From NCBI GenBank assembly GCA_934725655.1, contig CAKVCJ010000070.1, positions 1 to 8,384 on the forward strand: a DNA stretch of 8,384 bases, in the 5' to 3' direction. The notes under the pieces were generated by a model, which did no database searches, was not told the DNA's origin, and saw only the letters and a list, made by a program, of their open reading frames with translations. This document shows, piece by piece, positions 1 to 7,074 of the stretch. Position numbers and translations under genes: made by a program. Source of the DNA: an uncultured Brachyspira sp. GTDB lineage: Bacteria; Spirochaetota; Brachyspiria; Brachyspirales; Brachyspiraceae. Every line of letters begins with the position of its first letter. Position 1 is the first letter of the stretch.

Positions 1-230
1 TAGTTTCATTTTTGGAAAGCGAAAATTTTGAAGATGCAATAAGAAATGCAATTTCAATCGGAGGCGATAGCGATACTCTCGGGGCTATTACGGGAAGCAT
101 TGCCGAAGCCGCTTATGGAATTCCTGAAGATATAAAAAATAAAGCTATAAATTATTTAGACAATCGATTAAAAGACGTTTATGAGAATTGGATAAATTTT
201 TTAGAAAGTTTAGGAAATTTAAACTATTAG
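1..230 (+). CDS. ADP-ribosylglycohydrolase family protein, C-terminal fragment (5' end outside window)
   Basis: Only the last 76 or so codons are present; the frame is open through the left edge (first full codon at 3-5), so the TTG at 12-14 is not a real start. The segment contains RNAISIGGDSDTLGAITGSI (GGDSDT at 60-77). This matches the C-terminal signature of the DraG/ARH family, in which the Asp residues of GGDxDT help bind the two-metal centre used to hydrolyse ADP-ribose from modified proteins or other substrates. The family also has conserved Asp residues near the N terminus, which are not visible here. The protein ends with a short helical tail (NYLDNRLKDVYENW). Family assignment is firm; the substrate cannot be told. 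About 95 bases separate its TAG stop from the next feature, and nothing suggests that it is functionally linked to the downstream genes. Confidence 0.9.
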   Translation, partial: VSFLESENFEDAIRNAISIGGDSDTLGAITGSIAEAAYGIPEDIKNKAINYLDNRLKDVYENWINFLESLGNLNY

Positions 231-245
231 TAATAAATATAAGAC

Positions 246-278
246 TATTAATTTATATAAAATTTATATAAATTAATA
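246..278. repeat. Perfect AT-only palindrome, 16-bp arms with a 1-nt centre
   Basis: Bases 246-261 are the exact reverse complement of 263-278, with the single base 262 at the centre. All bases are A or T. It lies 15 bases after the ADP-ribosylglycohydrolase stop and 47 bases before the next ribosome-binding ATG. No clean T-run follows it, so a canonical intrinsic terminator is unlikely. It could be an operator for a dimeric repressor, a cruciform-prone site, or partly a by-product of extreme AT content, although 16 matched pairs in a row is long for chance. Confidence 0.6.
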
Positions 279-318
279 TATAATTATAAATATTATATTT
301 TTATTTTAATATAAGGAG
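279..318 (+). promoter_or_regulatory. Weak candidate promoter -10 boxes and ribosome binding site ahead of the dynamin remnant
   Basis: TATAAT occurs at 279-284 and TATTAT at 291-296, but neither has a recognisable TTGACA-like -35 at the usual spacing, and such boxes are common in AT-only DNA. AAGGAG at 313-318 is a good Shine-Dalgarno sequence 7 bases before the ATG at 326. The start site of the remnant gene is therefore intact, and the promoter may now drive the downstream dynamin gene. Confidence 0.35.
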
Positions 319-325
319 TAAATAC

Positions 326-576
326 ATGGTTTCAAAAAGTTACGAAGAATATATAGAAGATGTTATTGCTATATATAAGAAATATGTTAATATATCAAAA
401 AAGTTGATAAAAGCATTAAAAATCAAGCGGATAAAATTAAAAATGAAATATTTAATATTATGGTTATTGGAAAGGCAAAAAGCGGAAAATCAACTTTTAT
501 TAATGCATACTTTAAAAAAGAAGTTTTGCCAATGGATGTTAGGCAATGCACAAGTTCCATTATAAAAATTAATTAA
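326..576 (+). pseudogene. Truncated, frameshifted dynamin-like GTPase remnant
   Basis: The first 22 codons (MVSKSYEEYIEDVIAIYKKY...) align with residues 201-222 of the intact dynamin-like protein downstream. Between about 388 and 400 the homology jumps from the frame of the ATG into the next frame, with roughly five to ten residues lost. That second frame then encodes GKAKSGKST, a P-loop, and CTSSII, the switch I threonine region, and it stops at 574-576. The block 460-570 matches 1335-1445 at 92 of 111 positions by hand count with no gaps. Reading on from the ATG gives only a 79-codon frame (stop 563-565) with no sensible domain after the shift. The remainder of the GTPase and the whole stalk are missing. 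It is best read as a decayed 5' piece of a tandem paralogue, retaining its original ribosome binding site and start. Confidence 0.85.
460..570 (+). repeat. Diverged direct repeat of the GTPase P-loop region (second copy at 1335-1445)
   Basis: The two 111-base blocks encode the P-loop to switch I part of a dynamin-like GTPase and are about 83 percent identical by hand count, without gaps. Many differences are third-position changes, such as TCA/TCG, AAT/AAC and TAC/TAT. This indicates that both copies were once under protein-level selection before the upstream one decayed. The repeat is a possible substrate for recombination that would delete 461-1335. Confidence 0.85.
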
Positions 577-587
577 GAGATTAAATT

Positions 588-3074
588 ATGAAAGAAGAAC
601 AAAAGAAAAAATGCGAGGAAATTATTAATTCTTGCGAAGAAAAATATAATAAAGATTTTGATGAAATAAATATATTACATTTTGGCATATATGCCGAATA
701 TCCCAATCCTATTCCAATAATGTTTGAAAGAGGATTTATAGGTTTACCATTTTTTGAATCTCAATTTACTACTAATAAAGAATTATATATGAAATGGCTG
801 ATATTTTTATCAAAATCTAATTATATAGCTGGAGAAAATATAATTGATTTAACGCTAGCTTTATCTGAAATATTTAATAAAAATATGACTAAAGAAGAAT
901 CGGAAAAATTATTATTTATTAAAAACTACATTGAAAAGGAAAATATAGAAACTTATAGTTTGCCAACACATAATTATTTTGCTTCAGAAAAATTTAGAAA
1001 TATTGCTTATTTTAATATAAATAATAATGAATATAATAGTATATTTAAACAAGTAGGTTGGGCAATAGCAAATTATTTTAACGGTAAAGAAAACTATAAT
1101 AATAAAAATAATGAAGAAGAAAATAAAAATTTTAATAAAGAAAATAAAATAAATAATGTCTTAGAAAATACGGCGAAGGAGAAAATTATGATTGCTAAAG
1201 ATTATAATCAATATAAAGAGGAAGTTGTAAACTTATATAACGACTATGTTAAAACTTTTGAAAGTTTTGGCGAGGAAGTTAATGAAAGCGTTAGAAAAAC
1301 CGCGGATAAAATCGAAAAGAAAATATTTAATCTTATGGTTTTGGGAGAAGCGAAAAGCGGAAAATCGACTTTTATTAACGCCTATTTGGGAAAAGAAATT
1401 TTGCCAATGGATGAGCTGCAATGCACAAGTTCCATTATAAAGGTTCAAAGAGGAGATAAATTTGAATTGAAAGCTAAAAAAGCTAGCGGAGAGGAGATTA
1501 TTAAAACAGGGTTTAATGAAATTAAACAATTTTTACAAACTCATGCGGCTATACCCGATAAATATAGAAATATACCAGTATCTACTATTAATAATATGTT
1601 GATAGAATATTTATCAAAAAATAATAAAATTGACGATAAGGATATAGATGATTTTTTACATCGTGAAGATGTTAAAAATGCTAATACATTTAAGTTGGAT
1701 GATAGAAAATATAAAGATTCAATTCGCAAATATATTGAGAAAAAATCAGTAGAATGGAAAGAAATCATAACGGATATAGAAATTACCTGTCAATTGCCTA
1801 AATATATGCAAAATATTACTATTATAGATAGTCCTGGAGTTGGGGCTGGAGGTAATGTAGGAAAAATAACAGAAGACTATAAAGAAAATGCAGACGCTAT
1901 TATTTTTGTTAAGTCTTTAGTGGCAGGCGCTCTTGAATCAGACTCGTTTACAAAATTAATAAACAATGAAATTACAAAAAAGCAAAAAGATTTTCTATTT
2001 TTAGTATTTACGGGAAAGTATAGGGGTTTATCTGATGCAGATTTTAAAGACTTGAAACGAAAAGCTATAGAAATGTATAAAAGCCGTATAGATGAAAGAA
2101 AAATTCTTTTTGTAGACAGTAAAATTCATCTTTTTTTAAATAAATGCCTCGAACTTAGAACAAAAGAAAAAATAGATAAATTTTTTAATGAAGAAAATAA
2201 TAAATTTGCAGAAGCAAAACTTTGCTGGTTAGAATCTGAAAAAGATTTTCGTAAATTTGAAGATAATATGGCAGAAAAATCGGATTTTAGAAGCGTTAAA
2301 AGAGCTATAGAAAAATTTGCGTATAAAACAAATTATTTGCAATTAAAAGCATTCCTTGAAAATCTTAAAAAATCTTACTTTGAATATAAAGATATATTTT
2401 CAAAGAGTTTAAAAATAGCGGAAGAAAATAAAGACGACCCAAATGGATTAGAGAATAAAATAAAGCGTAAATTAGAGGAAATAGATGACACATATAAAAA
2501 AATGAACGATGGGATTAGATATATTCAAAAAGAATACATAGGCGAAGACGGAAACTCTGGAAAAATTAAAAATGAAGTCGAATTAGAAAAAAATAAATAT
2601 AAAAAAGAATTATCTAATTTTACAGAATATGATAAAATGAAAATAGAGACAATGAATATTATTGATAAATTTAAAGATTTTCGTAAAGAAAAAGCAAATG
2701 AGATTATAAAAGAATGCGATAAAAAATTAATAGAATATTCCAATAGTTCTTCAGAAATAAATGCGGAAGAATTTACTCCAAATTTTACCGAAGCCGATTT
2801 TGACTCAATAGACAAATCGGCTGAAAAAGAAGCTACTGAAATCATAGATAAATATGAATGCTTTGGAAAAAAGAGAATAAATATATTTCATAAAGATAGA
2901 TATGTGGAAACTATTAAAACTCATATTTATAATAATCTCGATGATATTACAGAACAATTAAAAATAAATTTAGTAGCTTATTTTAATAATTGTATGAAAA
3001 AGTATAAAGATAAACTAAATGAACATAACGAAAAACTTACAGAAGAGTATAACAAACTGCTTAAGAATAAATAA
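588..3074 (+). CDS. Dynamin-like large GTPase with an unusual N-terminal extension
   Basis: The 828-residue protein has two parts. Residues 1 to about 170 are a domain I do not recognise, followed by an Asn/Lys/Glu-rich linker to about 200. From M201 it is a bacterial dynamin-family protein. It has the P-loop GEAKSGKS (253-260, K259), the switch I threonine T280 in CTSSII, and the G3 motif DSPG (414-417). A weak G4 region follows near TGK (475-477), where the usual T/N-K-x-D is not evident. Long charged helices form the stalk to the C terminus. Dynamin-like proteins hydrolyse GTP to oligomerise on and remodel membranes. The start at 588 has only a weak AAGAGA site (575-580), whereas M201 (ATG 1188) has AAGGAG at 1176-1181 and matches the start of the upstream remnant. 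A 628-residue product from 1188 is therefore plausible, alone or together with the long form. The stop at 3072 may be a recent nonsense change. The following membrane-hairpin gene is probably co-transcribed. Confidence 0.88.
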   Translation: MKEEQKKKCEEIINSCEEKYNKDFDEINILHFGIYAEYPNPIPIMFERGFIGLPFFESQFTTNKELYMKWLIFLSKSNYIAGENIIDLTLALSEIFNKNMTKEESEKLLFIKNYIEKENIETYSLPTHNYFASEKFRNIAYFNINNNEYNSIFKQVGWAIANYFNGKENYNNKNNEEENKNFNKENKINNVLENTAKEKIMIAKDYNQYKEEVVNLYNDYVKTFESFGEEVNESVRKTADKIEKKIFNLMVLGEAKSGKSTFINAYLGKEILPMDELQCTSSIIKVQRGDKFELKAKKASGEEIIKTGFNEIKQFLQTHAAIPDKYRNIPVSTINNMLIEYLSKNNKIDDKDIDDFLHREDVKNANTFKLDDRKYKDSIRKYIEKKSVEWKEIITDIEITCQLPKYMQNITIIDSPGVGAGGNVGKITEDYKENADAIIFVKSLVAGALESDSFTKLINNEITKKQKDFLFLVFTGKYRGLSDADFKDLKRKAIEMYKSRIDERKILFVDSKIHLFLNKCLELRTKEKIDKFFNEENNKFAEAKLCWLESEKDFRKFEDNMAEKSDFRSVKRAIEKFAYKTNYLQLKAFLENLKKSYFEYKDIFSKSLKIAEENKDDPNGLENKIKRKLEEIDDTYKKMNDGIRYIQKEYIGEDGNSGKIKNEVELEKNKYKKELSNFTEYDKMKIETMNIIDKFKDFRKEKANEIIKECDKKLIEYSNSSSEINAEEFTPNFTEADFDSIDKSAEKEATEIIDKYECFGKKRINIFHKDRYVETIKTHIYNNLDDITEQLKINLVAYFNNCMKKYKDKLNEHNEKLTEEYNKLLKNK
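1176..1190 (+). promoter_or_regulatory. Internal ribosome binding site and ATG inside the dynamin-like gene
   Basis: AAGGAG at 1176-1181 is followed by a 6-base spacer and ATG at 1188-1190, in frame with the larger coding region. The encoded residues from this ATG align with the N terminus of the remnant at 326, which also has an AAGGAG site. This site is stronger than the one before the ATG at 588, and it probably marks the ancestral start of the GTPase. Confidence 0.7.
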
Positions 3075-3191
3075 GACAACGATAAAATTCTTGACGAGAT
3101 TGAAAATTATAAGAAAAATATTTTAGCTATAGATAAAAATATTAAAAATGTAGATACATTAAAAGGAGAAATTAACAATTATGTTGAATAA
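3075..3191 (+). other. In-frame open continuation after the dynamin stop codon
   Basis: Directly after the TAA at 3072-3074 the same frame stays open for 38 codons, to TAA at 3189-3191. The residues (DNDKILDEIENYKK..., then NILAIDKNIKNVDTLKGEI) have the spaced I/L/V pattern and charge of the preceding helical tail. The continuation would end 11 bases inside the next gene, a normal operon overlap. A single AAA-to-TAA change would explain the arrangement, making the present C terminus a truncated one. The region also holds the AAGGAG (3163-3168) used by the next gene. Confidence 0.55.
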
Positions 3192-3792
3192 TGAAGACAA
3201 AGAAAAAATTATAAAATACATTGATAAAATCAATTATGAAATTTTAGATAGATTTCATAGAAATATTAATGTCGGAATGCCTAAAAAACATGTTATGGAC
3301 GATATTATAAAAACAACCGTTAATAAGTTTACTCTAGAAAGTAAAATTATTATTACAAAAGTATATAACTTGATGGCAGATAGAACATTAGCAGAACCTA
3401 TGTTTCAAAACGCTAATAATGGAGCAGCTTTCTATAAAATGGATGTAGAAGAAGAATTAAACGAAAAATTTAATTTTGAAATTCCTTCAAAAATAGAATA
3501 TGAAGAAAGCGAAAGAAAAATAAACGAATGGATAGCGGCAGGAATAATTACGATTATCGGAGGAGTTATTAGTATATCTCTTAAAAAAGCGTCTCCGATT
3601 ATAGCTGCAGTCGTAATAGCGGGAATTATGACGGTAATTAATAAAAATAAGGAAAATAATAAAAAAGAAGATTTAACCGCGCTCGTTAAAGAATATTTGG
3701 AAAGCGTAAAACAATCTCTTTTAAGTTGGGTTGATTCGATTGCCGAATATTATGACAAAAGAGTAGAAGAACTAAAAAGTCAATTAAAATAA
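3181..3792 (+). CDS. Small protein with a two-helix membrane hairpin, possible partner of the dynamin-like GTPase
   Basis: I do not recognise a named family. The 203 residues divide into three parts. Residues 1-116 are charged and probably helical. Residues 118-134 (IAAGIITIIGGVISISL) and 138-153 (SPIIAAVVIAGIMTVI) are two hydrophobic segments separated by a Lys-Lys turn, typical of a membrane hairpin. Residues 154-203 form a charged, helix-rich C-terminal tail. There is no signal peptide. Both termini would lie on the same side of the membrane, probably the cytoplasm given the flanking Lys residues. AAGGAG at 3163-3168 lies 12 bases before the ATG, slightly far but usable. The gene follows the dynamin-like gene within about 107 bases (or overlaps its ancestral 3' end), so they are probably one operon. 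I infer that this protein could anchor or recruit the GTPase to membrane. It could instead be a structural relative of the dynamin-like stalk and membrane-binding paddle. Confidence 0.75.
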   Translation: MLNNEDKEKIIKYIDKINYEILDRFHRNINVGMPKKHVMDDIIKTTVNKFTLESKIIITKVYNLMADRTLAEPMFQNANNGAAFYKMDVEEELNEKFNFEIPSKIEYEESERKINEWIAAGIITIIGGVISISLKKASPIIAAVVIAGIMTVINKNKENNKKEDLTALVKEYLESVKQSLLSWVDSIAEYYDKRVEELKSQLK

Positions 3793-3819
3793 AATTTGTA
3801 AGATTTAAGAATGAATTAT

Positions 3820-3860
3820 ATAAATTTTATTGATAATTTATTATTGATTTTTTTTTTTTT
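3820..3860 (+). terminator. Weak AT hairpin plus 13-T run (possible terminator)
   Basis: ATAAATT at 3820-3826 can pair with AATTTAT at 3835-3841, leaving an 8-base loop. A run of 13 T lies at 3848-3860. The stem is short, contains no G or C, and is separated from the T run by six bases, so termination would be inefficient. It may end the dynamin-like operon, but the T run could equally be a promoter-spacer element. Confidence 0.3.
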
Positions 3861-3897
3861 GAAATAATATTATATTAATAATTAAAAAATTAAGGGG
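3844..3897 (+). promoter_or_regulatory. Candidate promoter with poly-T spacer and ribosome binding site for the ATPase-toxin-immunity operon
   Basis: TTGATT at 3844-3849 could be a -35 box and TATTAT at 3868-3873 a -10 box, 18 bases apart. TAATAT at 3865-3870 and TATATT at 3871-3876 are alternatives. The spacer is mostly the 13-T run at 3848-3860. AAGGGG at 3892-3897 is the ribosome binding site, 6 bases before the ATG at 3904; it deviates from the AAGGAG used by neighbouring genes. Confidence 0.4.
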
Positions 3898-3903
3898 TAA
3901 CCT

Positions 3904-6900
3904 ATGACTGCAAATGAAATAGACAATAAAGAAAATAACACGAAACTTAAAAAATTTTTTGAGGAAGAATCTAAAAATCTTGGAAATTTAACCGTAAATT
4001 TCATTGAAAATTTTTATCCGTCTTATAGCGTAAATAACGATATAGCAAAATTGGAAAAAGAAAATTCGTTGGATTTGCTTAATTCTTTTACTTTTTATAA
4101 AATTTGCGAATGTAAAATTTACGATGTGGATGATAGATTTGAATATTTTTTAGAAAAACTAAAAAAATTATTTACAGCCGCATATTCAATGAATAGAAAT
4201 GTATATTACGGAATAGTAGGCGATAACGGAAATGTTTCGCTTGTTCTTGGAGTAGACGATAAAAATGGCGAAAACGAAACTATTCTTTCGATTATTAAAG
4301 GTTTGCTTTCGGGAATTAAAATCGAAAAATACGATAAAAAATTTGTTATTGAAAAAGACGATAATGGCAAAGATAAAAAAAGATTTGTCGGTTGCATTAG
4401 CGGAGTGCCTGCGGTGAAAATTGACGGAGAATATCAGAAAAAAGATTTATCGCCTTTAATACGAAGTTTAAATAAAGAAAATTATACGATAATGATTTTA
4501 TGCAAACCTCTTAAACAAGAAAGCATTCAGAATAAAATTAATGAAGCTATTAAGATTCAAGATGAATGTTTTGCGATATCAAAAAGGAGTATTTCATACC
4601 AAAAAGGAAGTTCCGAAGGAAAAACTAAAACTATTACAGATGGTATAAGTTATAGCAAAACACAAAGTTCAAATTTCATTATGAGGCTGTTTGACTTCTT
4701 TAGAGGAAGTCAAACTGAAACTGAAGGAAAATCGGAAAGCGTAAGCGAGGCAATTTCAAACACTATTAACAAAAATAAATCAATTTCTGGCGATATTCAA
4801 AACGGTTTTGCAATCGAGCTTATGAAGATGGCTGAATCTACGATTGAGAGATTAAAAATAGGCAGAAATATAGGAATGTGGGAAACCGTAATTAGTTATT
4901 CGTCCGACAGCAAATTGGCAATGGATATTATTCAAGGAAGTCTTTATAGCGAAATTGCTTCTGAAGTTCCTGAAATTCTGCCTCCCGTTGTTTTTCCTTA
5001 CGAAAACGCTATTGAAGAGCAGGCAATAATTCCAAAAGGATTTTTTGAAAATGAAAAAGATTATAAAAATAATCTATGCAGTTTAATAACTTCGGAGGAA
5101 ATTTGCGGTATATGTTCTATTCCAATAGAAAATACATTTGGTTTTGAGATTAACGAATCGAAAGGCTACGCTCTTAATTATCTAAAAAAAGAAAACGATA
5201 AAACATTAGGTTATGTTTGCGAATACGATAATCCTTTAGATAATGTTCCGTTTGGTTTAAGCGAAGAAGATTTAAATAAGCATGTCTTTGTTTGCGGAAT
5301 CACGGGAAGCGGCAAAACAAACACGGTAAAGAAAATACTTGAAAGCGTAAACGAACCTTTTTTAGTAATTGAACCCGTAAAAAAAGAATATAGAAATATA
5401 AAAAAAGATATTGAAGTTTATACAATGGGACGCCCAGAGATAAATTGCATAAAAATGAATCCGTTTTATGTTCCTATGGGAATAAGTCTGCAACAACATA
5501 TTGACTCGTTAAAAGATTTATTTAGCGCTTCTTTTTCTTTTTATGGTCCTATGCCTTATATTGTTGAAAAATGCCTTTATAGAATATACGAAAAGAAAGG
5601 CTGGAATCTTACTTTTGGCTTGCATTCATATTATCTTGAAGAAAATAAAAATAGTTTATCGGAAGAATTATTTGACAATAAAAAATTGGAAGAATTTTAT
5701 AAAACTATTTCTCATAAATATTTATTTCCAAATATGCAAGATTTAAAAGAAGAAGTTGCAAACTATATCAAAACAATGTCTTATGAAGGCGAGCTTAAAG
5801 GCAATATAGAAGGAGCTATTAAAGCCAGAATTGACAGTCTTTGCGTAGGAGCTAAAGGCTATATGTTTAATACAAATGATATGTTTGACTTCGATATTAT
5901 ATTTAATCAAAATTCTGTATTCGAGCTTGAAGGTTTGGCGGACGATTCGGATAAAGCTTTTGCATTAGGTTTGCTTATTATTTATATAAACGAATACAGA
6001 CAAGTAGATAAGGAAATTAACAATAAAAAAGGATTAAAACATTTGCTTGTTATAGAGGAAGCTCATAGATTATTAAAAAATGTTTCAACCGAAAAAAATG
6101 AAGATATTGGAAATCCGAAAGGTAAAGCGGTTGAGCATTTTACAAATATGCTTGCAGAAATGCGTTCATACGGGCAGGGCGTTATTGTAGCGGAGCAAAT
6201 ACCGACTAAACTTGCTCCCGATGTAATTAAAAATTCGTCAAATAAAATAGTTCATAGGATTATCGCTAAAGACGACCAAGAAGTAATCGCTAATACTATA
6301 GGAATATATCCTGAAGACGCAATATATCTTGGAAATAGTAAAACGGGATACGCTTTATGCCATAAAGAAGGAATGGTTCAACCCGTTATTGTTAAAATAG
6401 ACGAGGTGGAATCAAATAATATATCAGATAAAAATCTTTATGAGAAAAATATTGACGAAAAAATAAAAAATATTAATAAAAGCGTTATAAAAAACCAGCT
6501 GCCAAAATATATTTCCGCTTGGGCTATTAAAACTTTGATTAGTTTAATGTATAATCCAAACTACAAAGAACTTTATGAGGGTTTAGATTTTGCATATAAT
6601 GAAATTGACAATAAAATTCGTTTAGATTCAATTAGTCTTATAAAATGCAATAATAAAAAAGATTATATTATTGAATGCATAAACGAAGCAATAATTAGTT
6701 TATTAGTATCGGGAATATTTAGTAATCATAAATTGCCGACTGACGAATTTGTTTCATTAATATATGAAATAATACATAATCCGATTATACTTAATGATGT
6801 AGTTAATAAAGAAGACGAGCAAGACGAATGTGAGCAAGATATAACAAAAAAATTATATTTGCTTAATGAATTTGAAAATTTTTACAATGGAGAACCTAAA

Positions 6901-7074
6901 AATAAATCTGTAGAAATTGTCGCTCAACTTGTGTCAAAAGAATACTCAAATAACTATAACATCGTGCAATTAATAAACGATTTTACATTGAAAAATAATA
7001 ATCAATTTATTGAAGATGTAAAAAATTATTTAGAATATTTAGAAAATAAAGAAGAAAAGGAGGTTATTAAATAA
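3904..7074 (+). CDS. HerA/DUF87-type AAA+-like ATPase (VirB4/HerA/FtsK superfamily), 1056 residues
   Basis: Residues 1 to about 220 form a mixed N-terminal domain. Residues about 226-300 are Ser/Thr/Lys-rich (SKRSISYQKGSSEGKTKT, then a further S/T-rich stretch). The ATPase core has Walker A GITGSGKT (465-472) and Walker B HLLVIEEAHR, with E718-E719 in place of D-E. The polar sensor region VAEQIP includes Q765, and KIVHRI supplies R785 as a candidate arginine finger. This order is that of the HerA/DUF87 group, which forms hexameric rings that move DNA or protein substrates using ATP. The region from about 860 to the end is helical with no recognised domain. There is no signal peptide and no obvious membrane segment, so the protein should be cytoplasmic. 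Its stop TAA overlaps the ATG of the nuclease gene by one base, which strongly couples the two genes. I infer a role in exporting or handling the downstream toxin; a role in DNA translocation for defence is the alternative. Confidence 0.88.
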   Translation: MTANEIDNKENNTKLKKFFEEESKNLGNLTVNFIENFYPSYSVNNDIAKLEKENSLDLLNSFTFYKICECKIYDVDDRFEYFLEKLKKLFTAAYSMNRNVYYGIVGDNGNVSLVLGVDDKNGENETILSIIKGLLSGIKIEKYDKKFVIEKDDNGKDKKRFVGCISGVPAVKIDGEYQKKDLSPLIRSLNKENYTIMILCKPLKQESIQNKINEAIKIQDECFAISKRSISYQKGSSEGKTKTITDGISYSKTQSSNFIMRLFDFFRGSQTETEGKSESVSEAISNTINKNKSISGDIQNGFAIELMKMAESTIERLKIGRNIGMWETVISYSSDSKLAMDIIQGSLYSEIASEVPEILPPVVFPYENAIEEQAIIPKGFFENEKDYKNNLCSLITSEEICGICSIPIENTFGFEINESKGYALNYLKKENDKTLGYVCEYDNPLDNVPFGLSEEDLNKHVFVCGITGSGKTNTVKKILESVNEPFLVIEPVKKEYRNIKKDIEVYTMGRPEINCIKMNPFYVPMGISLQQHIDSLKDLFSASFSFYGPMPYIVEKCLYRIYEKKGWNLTFGLHSYYLEENKNSLSEELFDNKKLEEFYKTISHKYLFPNMQDLKEEVANYIKTMSYEGELKGNIEGAIKARIDSLCVGAKGYMFNTNDMFDFDIIFNQNSVFELEGLADDSDKAFALGLLIIYINEYRQVDKEINNKKGLKHLLVIEEAHRLLKNVSTEKNEDIGNPKGKAVEHFTNMLAEMRSYGQGVIVAEQIPTKLAPDVIKNSSNKIVHRIIAKDDQEVIANTIGIYPEDAIYLGNSKTGYALCHKEGMVQPVIVKIDEVESNNISDKNLYEKNIDEKIKNINKSVIKNQLPKYISAWAIKTLISLMYNPNYKELYEGLDFAYNEIDNKIRLDSISLIKCNNKKDYIIECINEAIISLLVSGIFSNHKLPTDEFVSLIYEIIHNPIILNDVVNKEDEQDECEQDITKKLYLLNEFENFYNGEPKNKSVEIVAQLVSKEYSNNYNIVQLINDFTLKNNNQFIEDVKNYLEYLENKEEKEVIK
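4689..4715. repeat. 10-bp perfect inverted repeat inside the ATPase gene
   Basis: GTTTGACTTC at 4689-4698 and GAAGTCAAAC at 4706-4715 are exact inverted copies around a 7-base loop. The site lies in the Ser/Thr-rich linker region at about residues 262-271. No T run follows, so it is not a terminator. It can form a stable mRNA hairpin, or it may be fortuitous. Confidence 0.5.

Noticed and set aside
1081..1187. Asn/Lys/Glu-rich stretch as a CRISPR or tandem DNA repeat
   Set aside because: The AAT/AAA/GAA codons give a repetitive look, but there is no regular unit length or spacer pattern; it is a low-complexity protein linker.
1246..1440. Alternative + strand frame of 64 codons inside the dynamin-like gene
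   Set aside because: It overlaps the P-loop region in another frame. It resembles the shifted frame of the 326 remnant only because the underlying DNA is repeated; it has no ribosome binding site and no domain.
1233..1768. Two - strand open frames (1233-1529, 1541-1768) opposite the dynamin-like gene
   Set aside because: Phe/Ser/Leu-rich antisense of Lys/Glu-rich coding sequence; no ribosome binding sites and no recognisable protein.
2525..2845. - strand open frame of 106 codons opposite the dynamin stalk
   Set aside because: Antisense by-product of AT-rich Lys/Glu codons; the + strand frame carries the conserved protein.
3072..3074. TAA as a recoded (sense) codon
   Set aside because: All other genes in the window end at TAA or TAG in normal positions with downstream starts, so code reassignment is not supported; local nonsense mutation or readthrough is simpler.
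4206..4397. - strand open frame opposite the ATPase N-terminal domain
   Set aside because: No start signal and low-complexity Ser/Pro/Leu composition; the opposite strand is well-supported coding sequence.
5543..5746. Second + strand frame inside the ATPase gene
   Set aside because: Lies wholly within the ATPase coding region, with no ribosome binding site or domain.
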